From Burkholderiales bacterium (lineage in GTDB: Bacteria; Pseudomonadota; Gammaproteobacteria; Burkholderiales; Burkholderiaceae_E), in the NCBI GenBank assembly GCA_003577305.1, contig QEVL01000002.1, positions 62,001 to 126,000 of the forward strand: a DNA stretch of 64,000 bases. Reading direction: 5' to 3'. Every line of letters begins with the position of its first letter. The first letter of the stretch is position 1. Of this stretch, positions 8,465-17,885 are shown piece by piece. The notes under the pieces were generated by a model, which searched no databases, had not been told where the DNA came from, and saw only the letters and a list, made by a program, of their open reading frames with translations. The translations under genes and the position numbers were made by a program.

Positions 8465-8926
8465 ATGGCCGGCTACCCCGACAGCCCGCGCGAGGCCACG
8501 CGCGACGGGCTCGTGACCTTCCTGCCGCATCGCTTGAACAGGCATCCGGTCGTGGTGCGCGGGCTCACGGCCGACGAGCTGTGGGTCTGCGCGGGCCTGT
8601 CGGCGGCGGCCGGCTTCGTGGCCGGCGTGCCGCTCGCCTGGCTGACCCACAGCATCGCTACGGTGCCCACGCTGGTCGTCGCGGGCATCGGCGTCGGCGT
8701 CTTCGTGGGCGGCGGCCTGTTGCGCCGGAACAAGCGCAGGCGGCCCGACATCTGGCTGTACCGGCAGATCCAGTGGCAGCTCGCACTGCGCTATCCGGCG
8801 CTGGCCGCGCACGTTGGCGGCGGACAGCTCATCTCCCGTTCGGGCCTGTGGAGCACGCGGCGCCTGCAGTCCGCGAACATCGCCGCCAAGGCGTCCGCAA
8901 AACCCACCGCAAGAGGTGTCGCATGA
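8465..8926 (+). CDS. ICE protein TIGR03750 (DUF3487)
   Basis: The 153-aa membrane protein has the family opening 'TFLPHRLNRHPVVVRGLTADEL', then two membrane helices (about 39-60 and 66-85), then a basic patch 'RRNKRRRPDIWLYRQIQWQL'. Comparable to VirB3/TraL-like proteins in size and topology. It sits between the pilin-like gene and TIGR03746. The next gene starts at the ATG overlapping its stop. Confidence 0.9.
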   Translation: MAGYPDSPREATRDGLVTFLPHRLNRHPVVVRGLTADELWVCAGLSAAAGFVAGVPLAWLTHSIATVPTLVVAGIGVGVFVGGGLLRRNKRRRPDIWLYRQIQWQLALRYPALAAHVGGGQLISRSGLWSTRRLQSANIAAKASAKPTARGVA

Positions 8927-9615
8927 GCCGCTTCAAGAACGAGGTCGCGCACCTGCAGGCGCACGTCAAGACCTTGCGCATGGGCGCCGTCGTGCTGCTG
9001 GTGATGGCGCTGCTGCTCGGCATTGGCTGGTGGAGTGCGCCCAAGAGTCTGACCATCCACGTACCGCCCGACCTGCGCTCGGGCAGCACGCGCCAGTGGT
9101 GGGACGTGCCGCCGGAAAGTGTCTACGCCTTCACCTTCTACATCTGGCAGCAGGTCCAACGCTGGCCGACCAACGGCGACGAAGACTACCCGCGCAACCT
9201 ACGCGCGCTGTCCGCTTACCTCACCCCGAGCTGCCGAGCCTTCTTGCAACAGGACTACGAGTACCGGCGCGGCAACGGCGAACTGCGCCAGCGCGTGCGC
9301 GGCGTCTACGAGATTCCGGGACGGGGCTATGGCGACGATCCTGCGACGCGCGTGCGGGTGATGTCCACCAACAACTGGATCGTCACGCTCGACGTGAGCG
9401 CCGACGAGTATCTGGGTTCCGAGCAGGTCAAGCGAGCGCTGGTGCGCTATGCGCTGAAGGTGGTGCGCATGGACGTGGACCCCGAGAACAACCCGTTCGG
9501 CCTGGCACTCGACTGCTACGCCAGCGCGCCGCAGCGCATCGAAGCCCCGCCGGCCGCAACGCCAGCCGGCAAGGCCGCCGGTGCTATCGGCGCCCCGCAA
9601 GGAGACCACCCATGA
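8923..9615 (+). CDS. ICE protein TIGR03746 (DUF2895), TraE/VirB8-like position
   Basis: The 230-aa bitopic protein has a cytoplasmic start, one membrane helix (about 20-40, 'AVVLLVMALLLGIGWWS') and a periplasmic domain beginning 'SLTIHVPPDLRSGSTRQWWDVPPESVYAFTFYIWQQVQRW'-like sequence. Conserved markers are 'YLTPSCRAFLQQDY' and 'GRGYGDDPATRVRVMS'. Topology and position match PFL_4703, which takes the TraE/VirB8 scaffold slot in other systems; that correspondence is inferred. Confidence 0.9.
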   Translation: MSRFKNEVAHLQAHVKTLRMGAVVLLVMALLLGIGWWSAPKSLTIHVPPDLRSGSTRQWWDVPPESVYAFTFYIWQQVQRWPTNGDEDYPRNLRALSAYLTPSCRAFLQQDYEYRRGNGELRQRVRGVYEIPGRGYGDDPATRVRVMSTNNWIVTLDVSADEYLGSEQVKRALVRYALKVVRMDVDPENNPFGLALDCYASAPQRIEAPPAATPAGKAAGAIGAPQGDHP

Positions 9616-10559
9616 AGCGCCTTGCTGTGCCGGCCCTGGCCGGCGTCCTGTTGTTCCTGTCGCTCGCGTCCGCCCAGGCTGTGGAGATCCTGCGCTGGGA
9701 GCGTCTGCCGCTGGCCGTGCCGCTGGTCGTCGGCCAGGAGCGCGTGGTCTTCATCGACCGCAACGTCCGCATCGGCCTGCCGCCTGGTGTCGGCGAGCAT
9801 TTGCGCGTGCAGAGCGCGGGCGGCGCCATCTATCTGCGTGCGAGCCAGCCCATCGCGCCCACGCGGTTGCAACTGCAAGACGTGGAGTCTGGCGCGCTGA
9901 TCCTGCTGGACATCGCCGCTGAGCCGGCGAAGGCCGGGCAGGCCGCGCTGGAGCCGGTGCGCATCGTCGAAGGCGATGCGACCGCCTCGCGCGGCGGCGC
10001 GGCCGGCACGTCGTCAGGCGCAAACCCTAACGCGGAGGACGAGGCGCCGCGCGAGGAGTCCGCTTCGCCGTCCACGCCAGTGCGCAAGCGCGAGACGCCG
10101 GTGCCGGTGGTGCTGACGCGCTATGCGGCGCAGAACCTCTATGCGCCGTTGCGCACGGTTGAACCCGTAGCCGGCATCGGCCGCGTGAACCTGCGACACG
10201 ACTTGGCGCTGGACACCCTGCTGTCCACGCTGCCGGTGCGCGCCCAGACGCTGGCCGCCTGGCGCCTCGAAGACCAGTGGGTGACGGCCGTGCGCCTCAC
10301 GAACACGTCGGCGCGCTGGCTGGATCTCGATCCGCGCGCGCTGCAAGGCGACTTCGTGGCGGCGACCTTCCAGCATCCCACGCTCGGGCCGGCGGGCCAG
10401 TCAGCCGACACCACGGTGGTCTACCTGGTGACGCGCGGCCGCGGCCTGGCCGACGCCGTGCTGCCAAGGATCAGTCGCGTCAACGCCATGGTGAACCTGC
10501 CACCCGCGGGCGCGGCTGGCGCTTCCGGTATCGCCGAAGGGGCCAACGATGAAAAGTAA
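9612..10559 (+). CDS. ICE protein TIGR03749 (DUF3438), TraK/VirB9-like position
   Basis: The 315-aa exported protein has a signal 'MKRLAVPALAGVLLFLSLASAQA' and a beta-rich mature part starting 'EILRWERLPLAVPLVVGQERVVFIDRNVRIGLP'. The middle is a low-complexity linker (about 130-165, rich in A, G, E, S). The C-terminal half has 'VVLTRYAAQNLYAPLRTVEP', typical of PFL_4704. Likely part of the outer-membrane core complex, at the TraK/VirB9 position in the cluster. It overlaps the next gene by 11 bp. Confidence 0.9.
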   Translation: MKRLAVPALAGVLLFLSLASAQAVEILRWERLPLAVPLVVGQERVVFIDRNVRIGLPPGVGEHLRVQSAGGAIYLRASQPIAPTRLQLQDVESGALILLDIAAEPAKAGQAALEPVRIVEGDATASRGGAAGTSSGANPNAEDEAPREESASPSTPVRKRETPVPVVLTRYAAQNLYAPLRTVEPVAGIGRVNLRHDLALDTLLSTLPVRAQTLAAWRLEDQWVTAVRLTNTSARWLDLDPRALQGDFVAATFQHPTLGPAGQSADTTVVYLVTRGRGLADAVLPRISRVNAMVNLPPAGAAGASGIAEGANDEK

Positions 10560-12015
10560 TCCGCTCCTGAAGTGGCTCCTGATCCCGATGGCGCTGCTGC
10601 TGGTGTTCGCCGGCGTCAGGATGTTCTCGGGTGATCGCGTCGGCAAGCCAGCGCCGGCCGGCGCCGCCAGCCAGCTCACGCCCGAGGAGATGAAGGCGTT
10701 GGGCATCGAGGGCGACACGCCGCGCGATACGGTCGCCACGCTGGTGGCGCAGGTCAAGCAGTTGCGCAACGAGCTGCAAACGGCCCTCAACGACAACCGG
10801 AACCAGAAGGCCGAGAACGAGCGCATGCGGTCGCGCGAAAGCGCCATCGACCAGCGCATTCAGAGCGCGCTGGACGGTGAGCGCACCCGCCTGCAGCAGG
10901 CCCGCGAGCAGGTGGCGAGCGACCGGCAGCAGACCCAGGGGCTGCTTTCCGATCTGCAAAGGCGCCTGGACAGCCTCTCCGGCAAGGGCGGACAGGCCGA
11001 CCTGCCGATCGGGTTGGGGCTGGAGGACGGCGACGGAAAGAGCTTCGGCGGCGGCCGGAGCCCTGGCAGCGCGAGCAGCAGCGGCACGCGCTGGGTCGAA
11101 CCGGACGACGCGAAGCCGCAGGCCAAGAACGGTAGCGCGATCGGGAACTTCAACTTCCCGACCAGCTTCGGCCCGGCGCAGAAGACGCTTTCCAACGCCG
11201 CCGACGCCGTGACGGACGCCGGCAGCCGCGCAGTCGGCGCATCCAAGAAGGCGGTCTACACCGTGCCGTCGAACTCGACCCTGATGGGTTCGATCGCGAT
11301 GACGGCGCTGATCGGCCGCGTGCCGATCGACGGCGTGGTGACCGATGCATATCCGTTCAAGGTCTTGATCGGTCCGGACAACCTCACCGCCAACGGCATC
11401 GACATTCCCGACGTGGCGGGTGCGGTGGTCAGCGGCACGGCCTCCGGCGACTGGACCCTCTCGTGCGTGCGCGGGCAAATCCGCTCCGTCACGTTCGTGT
11501 TCAACGACGGGACCATTCGCACCATGCCCGAGGACGGCAGCCGCAACCAGGGCAGCCAGGGCGGCAGCGCGCAGGCGCATGCCGGCAGCAGCACCCAAGG
11601 CGGCCTGGGCTGGATCAGCGATCCCTATGGCATCCCCTGCGTCAGCGGCGAGCGCCGCAGCAACGCGCAGCAGTACCTGGGCAGCCAGGCGCTCATCACT
11701 GCGGCCGGGGCTGGCGCGGCCTCGCTCATCAAGTCCAACAACGGCAGCGTCGCCGTGGTGGCCAATAGCAACGGCTCGCTGGGCACCGTCGGCATCTCGG
11801 GCAACGAAGCCATGGGCCGCATCCTGGCCGGCGGCGTGCGCGACATGGCCGATTGGGTGAACAAGTTGTACGGACAGGCCTTCGCCGCCGTCTACGTGCG
11901 GCCCGGCGCCAAGGTCGCGGTGCATCTGGAGCAGCCGCTCAACATCGACTACGACGCCAAGGGGCGCCGGGTCAATCACACCCTCGGAGGCGCCCATGCG
12001 TCGGAACTGGATTGA
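10549..12015 (+). CDS. ICE protein TIGR03752 (PFL_4705 family), TraB/VirB10-like
   Basis: A 488-aa protein with an N-terminal membrane anchor (about 8-24), a long coiled coil ('VATLVAQVKQLRNELQTALNDNRNQKAENERMRSRE' region, about 60-140), a glycine/serine-rich linker, and a C-terminal beta-barrel-like domain ('VYTVPSNSTLMGSIAMTALIGRVPIDG', 'PYGIPCVSGERRSN', 'FAAVYVRPGAKVAVHLEQPLNIDYD'). This layout is that of TraB/VirB10 proteins that span the periplasm and sense ATPase energy. Family known from ICE clusters. The following lipoprotein gene starts inside its end. Confidence 0.92.
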   Translation: MKSNPLLKWLLIPMALLLVFAGVRMFSGDRVGKPAPAGAASQLTPEEMKALGIEGDTPRDTVATLVAQVKQLRNELQTALNDNRNQKAENERMRSRESAIDQRIQSALDGERTRLQQAREQVASDRQQTQGLLSDLQRRLDSLSGKGGQADLPIGLGLEDGDGKSFGGGRSPGSASSSGTRWVEPDDAKPQAKNGSAIGNFNFPTSFGPAQKTLSNAADAVTDAGSRAVGASKKAVYTVPSNSTLMGSIAMTALIGRVPIDGVVTDAYPFKVLIGPDNLTANGIDIPDVAGAVVSGTASGDWTLSCVRGQIRSVTFVFNDGTIRTMPEDGSRNQGSQGGSAQAHAGSSTQGGLGWISDPYGIPCVSGERRSNAQQYLGSQALITAAGAGAASLIKSNNGSVAVVANSNGSLGTVGISGNEAMGRILAGGVRDMADWVNKLYGQAFAAVYVRPGAKVAVHLEQPLNIDYDAKGRRVNHTLGGAHASELD

Positions 12016-12448
12016 AGCGGCCGCGGCTTTGCTCGCGGCCATGGGCACAGTGATGGCGCTGGGCGGCTGCGCCACCAGCAAAGACGAACTGCTGCCGCAC
12101 GGCAATCACACGATGCTCGACGTGTGGCAGCAGGAGACAGGTGGCAGCGGCAGCGCGGGCGGCGGCCAGGCGGCGCGGCAACTGCTCGATGCACGCCAGG
12201 GCCTGCGCCGCCCACTCACCGAAGCCGACGTACAAGCCGCGCTGGCCACCAATGCCGCCTACACGCGCACGGCCACGAATGAAATCCGCCAGCAGTTCCG
12301 TCGCCTGCCGAACCCGGACCTGGTGATGTACGTCTTCCCGCACCTGGCCGGAACCGACTCGGTGCCGGTGCCCGGCTACAGCACGGTGTTCCCGTTGCAT
12401 CGGAGCGTGCAGTACGCGATGCCTGGTGAACGGGTGGAGGACTACTGA
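11996..12448 (+). CDS. Conjugative transfer lipoprotein TIGR03751 (TraV-like)
   Basis: A 150-aa lipoprotein. The signal peptide ends in L-G-G-C, with Cys25 as the lipidation site. The mature part has 'LLPHGNHTMLDVWQQET' and 'RLPNPDLVMYVFPHLAGTDSVPVPGYSTVFPLHRSVQYAMPGE', the family signature. Likely an outer-membrane core lipoprotein comparable to TraV/VirB7. It overlaps the TraB-like gene at its start, and its stop overlaps the ATPase start by one base. Confidence 0.92.
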   Translation: MRRNWIEAAAALLAAMGTVMALGGCATSKDELLPHGNHTMLDVWQQETGGSGSAGGGQAARQLLDARQGLRRPLTEADVQAALATNAAYTRTATNEIRQQFRRLPNPDLVMYVFPHLAGTDSVPVPGYSTVFPLHRSVQYAMPGERVEDY

Positions 12449-15360
12449 TGGCTTGGTCCTTGCCGTGGCTGCGCAAGGCGGCTTCGCCTGATTTCGTCAC
12501 GACCCTGCCGGCCGATGCCGCTGACGATGGTAGCGACGCCTGGCAGCGGCACGTCGCCAGGCTCGGCGAACAGGGTATCCCGGAACCCGGCATCCGTGAC
12601 GATGCCTGCAGGCCTGCGACACAGGCCGAACATGACGCCCTGTACCACGTCGCACCATCGTTCGCCGACCTCCTGCCCTGGGTGGAATTCCTGCCCAGCT
12701 CAAAGAGCATGCTGCTGGAAGACGGTCAGTCGGTGGCCGCCTTCTTCGAGCTGACCTCCTTGGGCACGGAGGGGCGTGAGATGGCCTGGCTGTGGCAGGC
12801 CCGCGATGCGCTCGAGAACGCGCTGCAGGACTCGTTCGATGAACTGGACGAGAACCCTTGGGTGGTACAGCTCTATGCCCAGGACGAATCGAACTGGGAC
12901 AGCTACCTGCGCGAGCTGGCCGGCTATGTGCGGCCGCGTGCTCAGGGCAGCATCTTCACTGAGTTCTACTTGAAGTTCTTCGCGCACCACCTGCGCGCCG
13001 TCGCCAAGCCCGGCGGCCTGTTCGAGGACACGACGGTCACACGCCTGCCATGGCGCGGCCAGGTGCGGCGCGTGCGCATGGTGGTCTACCGCCGCACGCC
13101 CACCGCATCGTCCGCCCGTCGCGGCCAATCGCCCGAGCAGGCGCTGGCTACCACTTGCGACCGGCTCGTCGGTGGCTTGGCCAACGCTGGCGTGAAGGCC
13201 CGACGCCTACTGGCCGCCGACATCCATGACTGGCTGCTGCGCTGGTTCAATCCGCATCCGATGCTGCTGGGATCGACGCCAGACGACCGCGAGCGGTTCT
13301 ACGCGGCGACGAGGTATCCCGAGGAGCCGGAAGAAGGCGAGATCGAGCTCGCGAGCGGTGACTTCGCTCAGCGTCTGTTCTTCGGCCAGCCGCGCTCGGA
13401 CGTTGAAACTGGCACTTGGTGCTTCGACGGCCTGCCGCACCGGATCATCGTGATGGACCGGCTGCGCATGCCGCCCGCGACCGGCCACGTCACTGGCGAG
13501 ACGCGCAAGGGCGGCGATGCGATGAACGCGCTGTTCGACCAGTTCCCGGAGGACACGGTGATGTGCCTCACCCTGGTGGCGACACCGCAGGATGTGCTGG
13601 AGAGCCACCTGAACCACCTGAGCAAGAAGTCGGTCGGCGAGACGCTGGCTTCGGAACAGACCCGACATGACGTGCAGCAGGCGCGCGGCCTGATCGGCTC
13701 CGCGCACAAGCTCTATCGCGGCGCGCTCGCGTTCTTCCTGCGCGGCCGTGACATGGACCAGCTCGATGCGCGCGGCGTGCAGCTCGTCAACGTCATGCTC
13801 AACGCCGGCCTGCAGCCGGTGCGCGAGGAAGATGAAGTGGCGCCGCTCAACAGCTACCTGCGCTGGCTGCCCTGCGTCTACAACCCCGGTGAGGACAAGC
13901 GCCAGTGGTACACGCAACTGATGTTCGCGCAGCATGGCGCGAACCTGGCGCCGGTGTGGGGCCGCAGCCAAGGCACAGGGCACCCCGGCATCACTTTCTT
14001 CAACCGCGGTGGCGGGCCGATCACCTTCGATCCGCTGAACCGGCTCGACCGGCAGATGAATGCGCACCTGTTCCTGTTCGGCCCCACGGGCTCGGGCAAG
14101 TCCGCGACGCTCAACAACATCCTGAACCAGGTGACGGCGATCTACCGGCCGCGCCTTTTCATCGTCGAGGCGGGCAACTCGTTCGGCCTGTTCGGCGACT
14201 TCGCCGCACGTCTCGGCCTGAAGGTACATCGCGTCAAGCTCGCGCCCGGCGCGGGCGTGAGCCTCGCACCGTTCGCCGATGCGCACCGCCTCGTAGAGAC
14301 GCCCAGCCAGGTGCAGACGCTGGATGCCGATGATCTGGACGAGGACCGCGACGAGGCGGTGCAGGCGGCCGATGCCGACGAGCAGCGCGACGTGCTGGGC
14401 GAGCTGGAGATCACCGCGCGGCTGATGATCACCGGCGGCGAAGACAAGGAGGAGGCGCGCATGACGCGCGCCGACCGCAGCCTGATTCGCCAGTGCATCC
14501 TCGATGCCGCCCAGCGTTGCGTGAGCGAGAAGCGCACGGTGCTCACGTGCGACGTGCGCGATGCGCTGCGCGAGCGCGCCCAGGACGCCACGCTGCCCGA
14601 GGCGCGCCGGGCGCGGCTGCTGGAGATGGCCGACGCGATGGACATGTTCGCGCAGGGCGTGGACGGCGAGATTTTCGACCGGCCCGGCACGCCTTGGCCC
14701 GAAGCCGACATCACCATCGTCGATCTGGCGACCTTCGCGCGTGAGGGCTACAACGCGCAGTTGTCGATCGCGTACATCTCGCTGATCAACACGGTGAACA
14801 ACATCGCCGAGCGCGATCAGTTCCTGGGTCGGCCGATCATCAACGTGACCGACGAAGGCCACATCATCACGAAGAACCCGCTGCTCAGCCCGTTCGTGGT
14901 CAAGGCGACCAAAATGTGGAGAAAGCTGGGCGCTTGGTACTGGCTGGCGACGCAAAACATCGACGATCTGCCCAAGGCGGCCGAGCCCATGTTGAACATG
15001 ATCGAGTGGTGGATCTGCCTGTCCATGCCACCCGATGAAGTGGAGAAGATCGCGCGCTTCCGCGAGCTGAACCCGGCGCAGAAAGCGTTAATGCTGTCGG
15101 CGCGCAAGGAGGCCGGCAAGTTCAGCGAGGGCGTGATCCTCTCCAAGAGCATGGAGGTGCTGTTTCGTGCGGTGCCACCAAGCTTGTACCTCGCGCTCGC
15201 GCAGACCGAGCCGGAGGAGAAGGCCGAGCGCTTCCAGGTCATGCAGCACTACGGCATTGGCGAGCTGGATGCTGCCTTCAGAATCGCCGAGCGGATCGAC
15301 CGCGCACGGGGCATTCAGTCCCTTGCGCTCGATGCGTTGACGCCGAATGGAGGGGCATGA
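12448..15360 (+). CDS. Conjugative transfer ATPase TIGR03744 (TraC/VirB4-like)
   Basis: This 970-aa AAA-type ATPase powers pilus assembly and DNA/protein transfer. The P-loop 'GPTGSGKSATLNN' begins near residue 545, and 'NVTDEGHIITKNP' near 800 is the Walker B/relay region. The C-terminal part 'WYWLATQNIDDLPKAAEPMLNMIEWWICLSMPPDEVEKI' is characteristic of the PFL_4706 family. An acidic insert (about residues 625-650) is rich in D and E. Full family length; no frame disruption. It overlaps both neighbours, consistent with the tight transfer operon. Confidence 0.95.
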   Translation: MAWSLPWLRKAASPDFVTTLPADAADDGSDAWQRHVARLGEQGIPEPGIRDDACRPATQAEHDALYHVAPSFADLLPWVEFLPSSKSMLLEDGQSVAAFFELTSLGTEGREMAWLWQARDALENALQDSFDELDENPWVVQLYAQDESNWDSYLRELAGYVRPRAQGSIFTEFYLKFFAHHLRAVAKPGGLFEDTTVTRLPWRGQVRRVRMVVYRRTPTASSARRGQSPEQALATTCDRLVGGLANAGVKARRLLAADIHDWLLRWFNPHPMLLGSTPDDRERFYAATRYPEEPEEGEIELASGDFAQRLFFGQPRSDVETGTWCFDGLPHRIIVMDRLRMPPATGHVTGETRKGGDAMNALFDQFPEDTVMCLTLVATPQDVLESHLNHLSKKSVGETLASEQTRHDVQQARGLIGSAHKLYRGALAFFLRGRDMDQLDARGVQLVNVMLNAGLQPVREEDEVAPLNSYLRWLPCVYNPGEDKRQWYTQLMFAQHGANLAPVWGRSQGTGHPGITFFNRGGGPITFDPLNRLDRQMNAHLFLFGPTGSGKSATLNNILNQVTAIYRPRLFIVEAGNSFGLFGDFAARLGLKVHRVKLAPGAGVSLAPFADAHRLVETPSQVQTLDADDLDEDRDEAVQAADADEQRDVLGELEITARLMITGGEDKEEARMTRADRSLIRQCILDAAQRCVSEKRTVLTCDVRDALRERAQDATLPEARRARLLEMADAMDMFAQGVDGEIFDRPGTPWPEADITIVDLATFAREGYNAQLSIAYISLINTVNNIAERDQFLGRPIINVTDEGHIITKNPLLSPFVVKATKMWRKLGAWYWLATQNIDDLPKAAEPMLNMIEWWICLSMPPDEVEKIARFRELNPAQKALMLSARKEAGKFSEGVILSKSMEVLFRAVPPSLYLALAQTEPEEKAERFQVMQHYGIGELDAAFRIAERIDRARGIQSLALDALTPNGGA

Positions 15361-16130
15361 TGCGCGTACCCGCATTCGCCCGGTCCCGTCGATTCGTCGT
15401 CGCCGCGTCATTGGCTACGGTGGGCACGCTGGTCCTGGTCGCTTCCCTGCAGAAGCACGGGCCTTCTTCAGAAATGCCAGTCGCTGAACCACCAAATGCG
15501 GAGTCGCCTTCTATGCTGACCGGCACGCAGGGCGCGTCATCGACGCCTGCAGGCTCGCCCTGGCGCTACGGCCGGGCCGATGCGCGCTTCACGGTGGTCG
15601 AGTACGCCGACCTGGAATGCCCGTTCTGCCGCGCGTACTTCGCGGTGCTCAAGCGCTGGATCGACGCGCATCCCGAGGTCAACTGGCAGTGGTACCACCT
15701 GCCGCTGTCGATGCACGAGCCCGCAGCATCCGCGCAGGCACGTCTGGTCGAATGCGTCGGCCAGACCGGCGGCTCGACGGCGTTCTGGCAGGCCGTGGAG
15801 TGGGTTTATGCGAACACGCGCGGCGAAGGCCAAGGCTTGCCCGAAGGGCTGCGCTACCCCGGCCTCACGGCCGACGCGCAGCGCTGTCTGGACAGCGACC
15901 GTCCCGATGCGGTGATCCGCGCACAGGCAGACGAGGCGGCTAAGCAGCGCATCGCCGTCACGCCCACGCTGCGGCTGCAGGACAACCAATCCGGCAAGAC
16001 GCTGCTGCTGCACGGCCCGGTCGAGGGCGACGCCTTGATGTCGGCCATCGACTTGCTGACTGCCGGTGATGCCGAAGCCCCGTCAACAAAGGTAATGCCT
16101 GCCGACGCCGCCGGCGACATACCCAGGTAA
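15357..16130 (+). CDS. DsbA/thioredoxin-fold disulfide protein of the ICE
   Basis: A 257-aa membrane-anchored or exported protein. The N-terminal hydrophobic segment lies at about residues 13-30. After a linker the DsbA-like fold begins at about 68 with 'WRYGRADARFTVVEYADLECPFCRAYF', the active site being C-P-F-C at residues 88-91. 'ITVTP'-like cis-Pro loop: 'RIAVTPTLRLQD' near 200. It probably makes or reshuffles disulfides in the cysteine-containing periplasmic transfer proteins. It is the last gene of this unit, with a terminator 34 bp after the stop. Confidence 0.88.
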   Translation: MMRVPAFARSRRFVVAASLATVGTLVLVASLQKHGPSSEMPVAEPPNAESPSMLTGTQGASSTPAGSPWRYGRADARFTVVEYADLECPFCRAYFAVLKRWIDAHPEVNWQWYHLPLSMHEPAASAQARLVECVGQTGGSTAFWQAVEWVYANTRGEGQGLPEGLRYPGLTADAQRCLDSDRPDAVIRAQADEAAKQRIAVTPTLRLQDNQSGKTLLLHGPVEGDALMSAIDLLTAGDAEAPSTKVMPADAAGDIPR

Positions 16131-16164
16131 GCCAAGTTCAAGGCCCTACGGTCTTCGATTCCCC

Positions 16165-16192
16165 GCGGGAGCTTCGGCTCCCGCTTTCATTT
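16165..16192 (+). terminator. Rho-independent terminator after DsbA-like gene
   Basis: A perfect 8-bp stem GCGGGAGC/GCTCCCGC with a TTCG tetraloop (16165-16184) is followed by TTTCATTT. It separates the first transfer operon from the TIGR03757-TraG unit. Confidence 0.85.
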
Positions 16193-16758
16193 GAACAGGC
16201 AAATCGGAACGGTTGCGATGCACTTTGTTTGTCGCGGGCGAATTGGCGTTGTCGTTCGATTGGGGCTTCGACCGAGTTCCCGGGGACTTCCGACATGACG
16301 GCTTCCATCTTCACGCGCTTGCCGCGGCAGCGGGCTACCCACATCGCCGTGATGCTGGGGTTGGCATCGGCTGCCATTTGCCAGGCGGCAACGGCAGCCG
16401 ATGTACTCGTTGTCACCGACAGCCTGCATCCGGTGCAGGCACCGGCCGGCGTGCGCGTCATCGAACTGGACCAGGCTGCACGCATCGAGGCTGAGTTGGC
16501 CGTCAACCTGCCTGCCGATCCCGTCCGCGCCACCGCCATCGTGCAGCAGCGTTTGCGCGAGGGCGGCCAGGACTTGCAGCGCCGCATCGCACGCGCCTAC
16601 CAGGACGTGGCCGATGCGTGGGGCTTGGGGCTGACCAAGCTGCCCGCCGTGGTCGTCGATCGCTGCTACGTGATCTAAGAAGTGGCGCCGGATAGTCGGA
16701 CAGCCGGGTAAGTGGGAGCTCTGCTCCAATGGGCGACGTTGTCGCCGAGGAGCAGACC

Positions 16759-17061
16759 ATGAAACGACCGCGCAGGAACCACGCACCGAAGTTCAAGGCC
16801 ATGGTGGCGTTGGCGGCGATCCGGGGCGAGAAGACCCTGGTCGAGCTGGCCGAGCAGTACAAGGTCCACCCGAACCAGATCGGGCAGTGGCGGCTGGAGT
16901 TGCTGGAGCGCGCCGCCGAGGTGTTCGCCACGGCCGCCGAGAAGCGCGACGCCGGTCCGGATGTGAAGACGCTGCACGCCAAGATCGGGCAGCTGGCCTT
17001 GGAGAATGATTTTTTGGCCGGCGCGCTCGGTCGCATCGGCGATGCGAGCGCAAAGCGATGA
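16759..17061 (+). CDS. IS3-family transposase OrfA (helix-turn-helix part)
   Basis: The 100-aa protein has an N-terminal helix-turn-helix of the transposase-8 type ('KFKAMVALAAIRGEKTLVELAEQYKVHPNQIGQW') and a C-terminal leucine-zipper-like segment ('LHAKIGQLALENDFLAGAL'). The ATG at 16759 follows GAGGAG. A run of six T followed by G (17010-17016) lies in the zipper. The -1 frame is open from there into OrfB, so a -1 slip could yield an OrfAB fusion transposase. Without a slip, OrfB can start at the ATG overlapping the OrfA stop region. Confidence 0.93.
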   Translation: MKRPRRNHAPKFKAMVALAAIRGEKTLVELAEQYKVHPNQIGQWRLELLERAAEVFATAAEKRDAGPDVKTLHAKIGQLALENDFLAGALGRIGDASAKR

Positions 17062-17885
17062 TCGACCCGACACATGAACTGCCGATCGTGCGCCAGGCGC
17101 AGCTGCTGGACCTGGCGCGCTCGACGGCCTACTACCAGCCGCAGCCGACCTCGGACGCGGACCTGACGCTGATGCGGCGCATGGACCAGCTGCATCTCGA
17201 GCATCCCTTCGCCGGCAGCCGGATGCTGCGCGACCTGCTCAACCGAGAAGGCATCGCGGTCGGCCGCAAGCATGTGGCGACGCTGATGCGCCGGATGGGC
17301 ATCGAGGCGCTGTATCAGCGGCCGCGGACCAGCGGCCGGCATCGCGAGCACCCGGTGTTCCCGTATCTGCTGCGCGGCGTCACCATCGACCGGCCGAACC
17401 AGGTCTGGGCGATGGACACGACCTACATTCCGATGCGCCGCGGCTTCGTGTATCTGACCGTAGTCCTCGACTGGGCCAGCCGCCGAGTTCTGGCGTGGCG
17501 ACTGTCGATCAGCCTGGCCGCGGACGCTGCCGTCGAAGCGTTGGAGGAGGCGATCGCCAAGCACGGCGCGCCGGAGATCATGAACACCGATCAGGGCAGC
17601 CAATTCACCGCATCGGCCTTCATCGATGTCCTGCGCCGCCACGACATTCGGATCAGCATGGACGGCAAGGGCTGTTGGCGCGACAACGTGTTCGTCGAGC
17701 GGCTGTGGAAGTCGGTCAAGTACGAGCACGTCTACCTCCACGCCTACGAAACCACGAGCGAGGCCCGCACCAAACTGGCGGTCTACCTTGACTTCTACAA
17801 CCGCCGCCGGCCGCATTCCAGCCTTGACCGGCAGGCACCGGATGACGTGTACTTCGACCAGCCGCCGCTACGACTGGCGGCTTAA
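17058..17885 (+). CDS. IS3-family transposase OrfB (DDE integrase core)
   Basis: The 275-aa protein has an HTH_21-like N-terminus ('HLEHPFAGSRMLRDLLNREGIAVGRKHVATLMRRMGI') and an rve integrase core. The three catalytic acidic residues are in 'VWAMDTTYIPM', 'IMNTDQGSQFTA' and 'VFVERLWKSVKYEHVY' (E with the usual K/R seven residues later). The ending 'YNRRRPHSSLDRQAPDDVYF' is standard for IS3 transposases. Complete, so the element is probably active. Confidence 0.95.
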   Translation: MIDPTHELPIVRQAQLLDLARSTAYYQPQPTSDADLTLMRRMDQLHLEHPFAGSRMLRDLLNREGIAVGRKHVATLMRRMGIEALYQRPRTSGRHREHPVFPYLLRGVTIDRPNQVWAMDTTYIPMRRGFVYLTVVLDWASRRVLAWRLSISLAADAAVEALEEAIAKHGAPEIMNTDQGSQFTASAFIDVLRRHDIRISMDGKGCWRDNVFVERLWKSVKYEHVYLHAYETTSEARTKLAVYLDFYNRRRPHSSLDRQAPDDVYFDQPPLRLAA

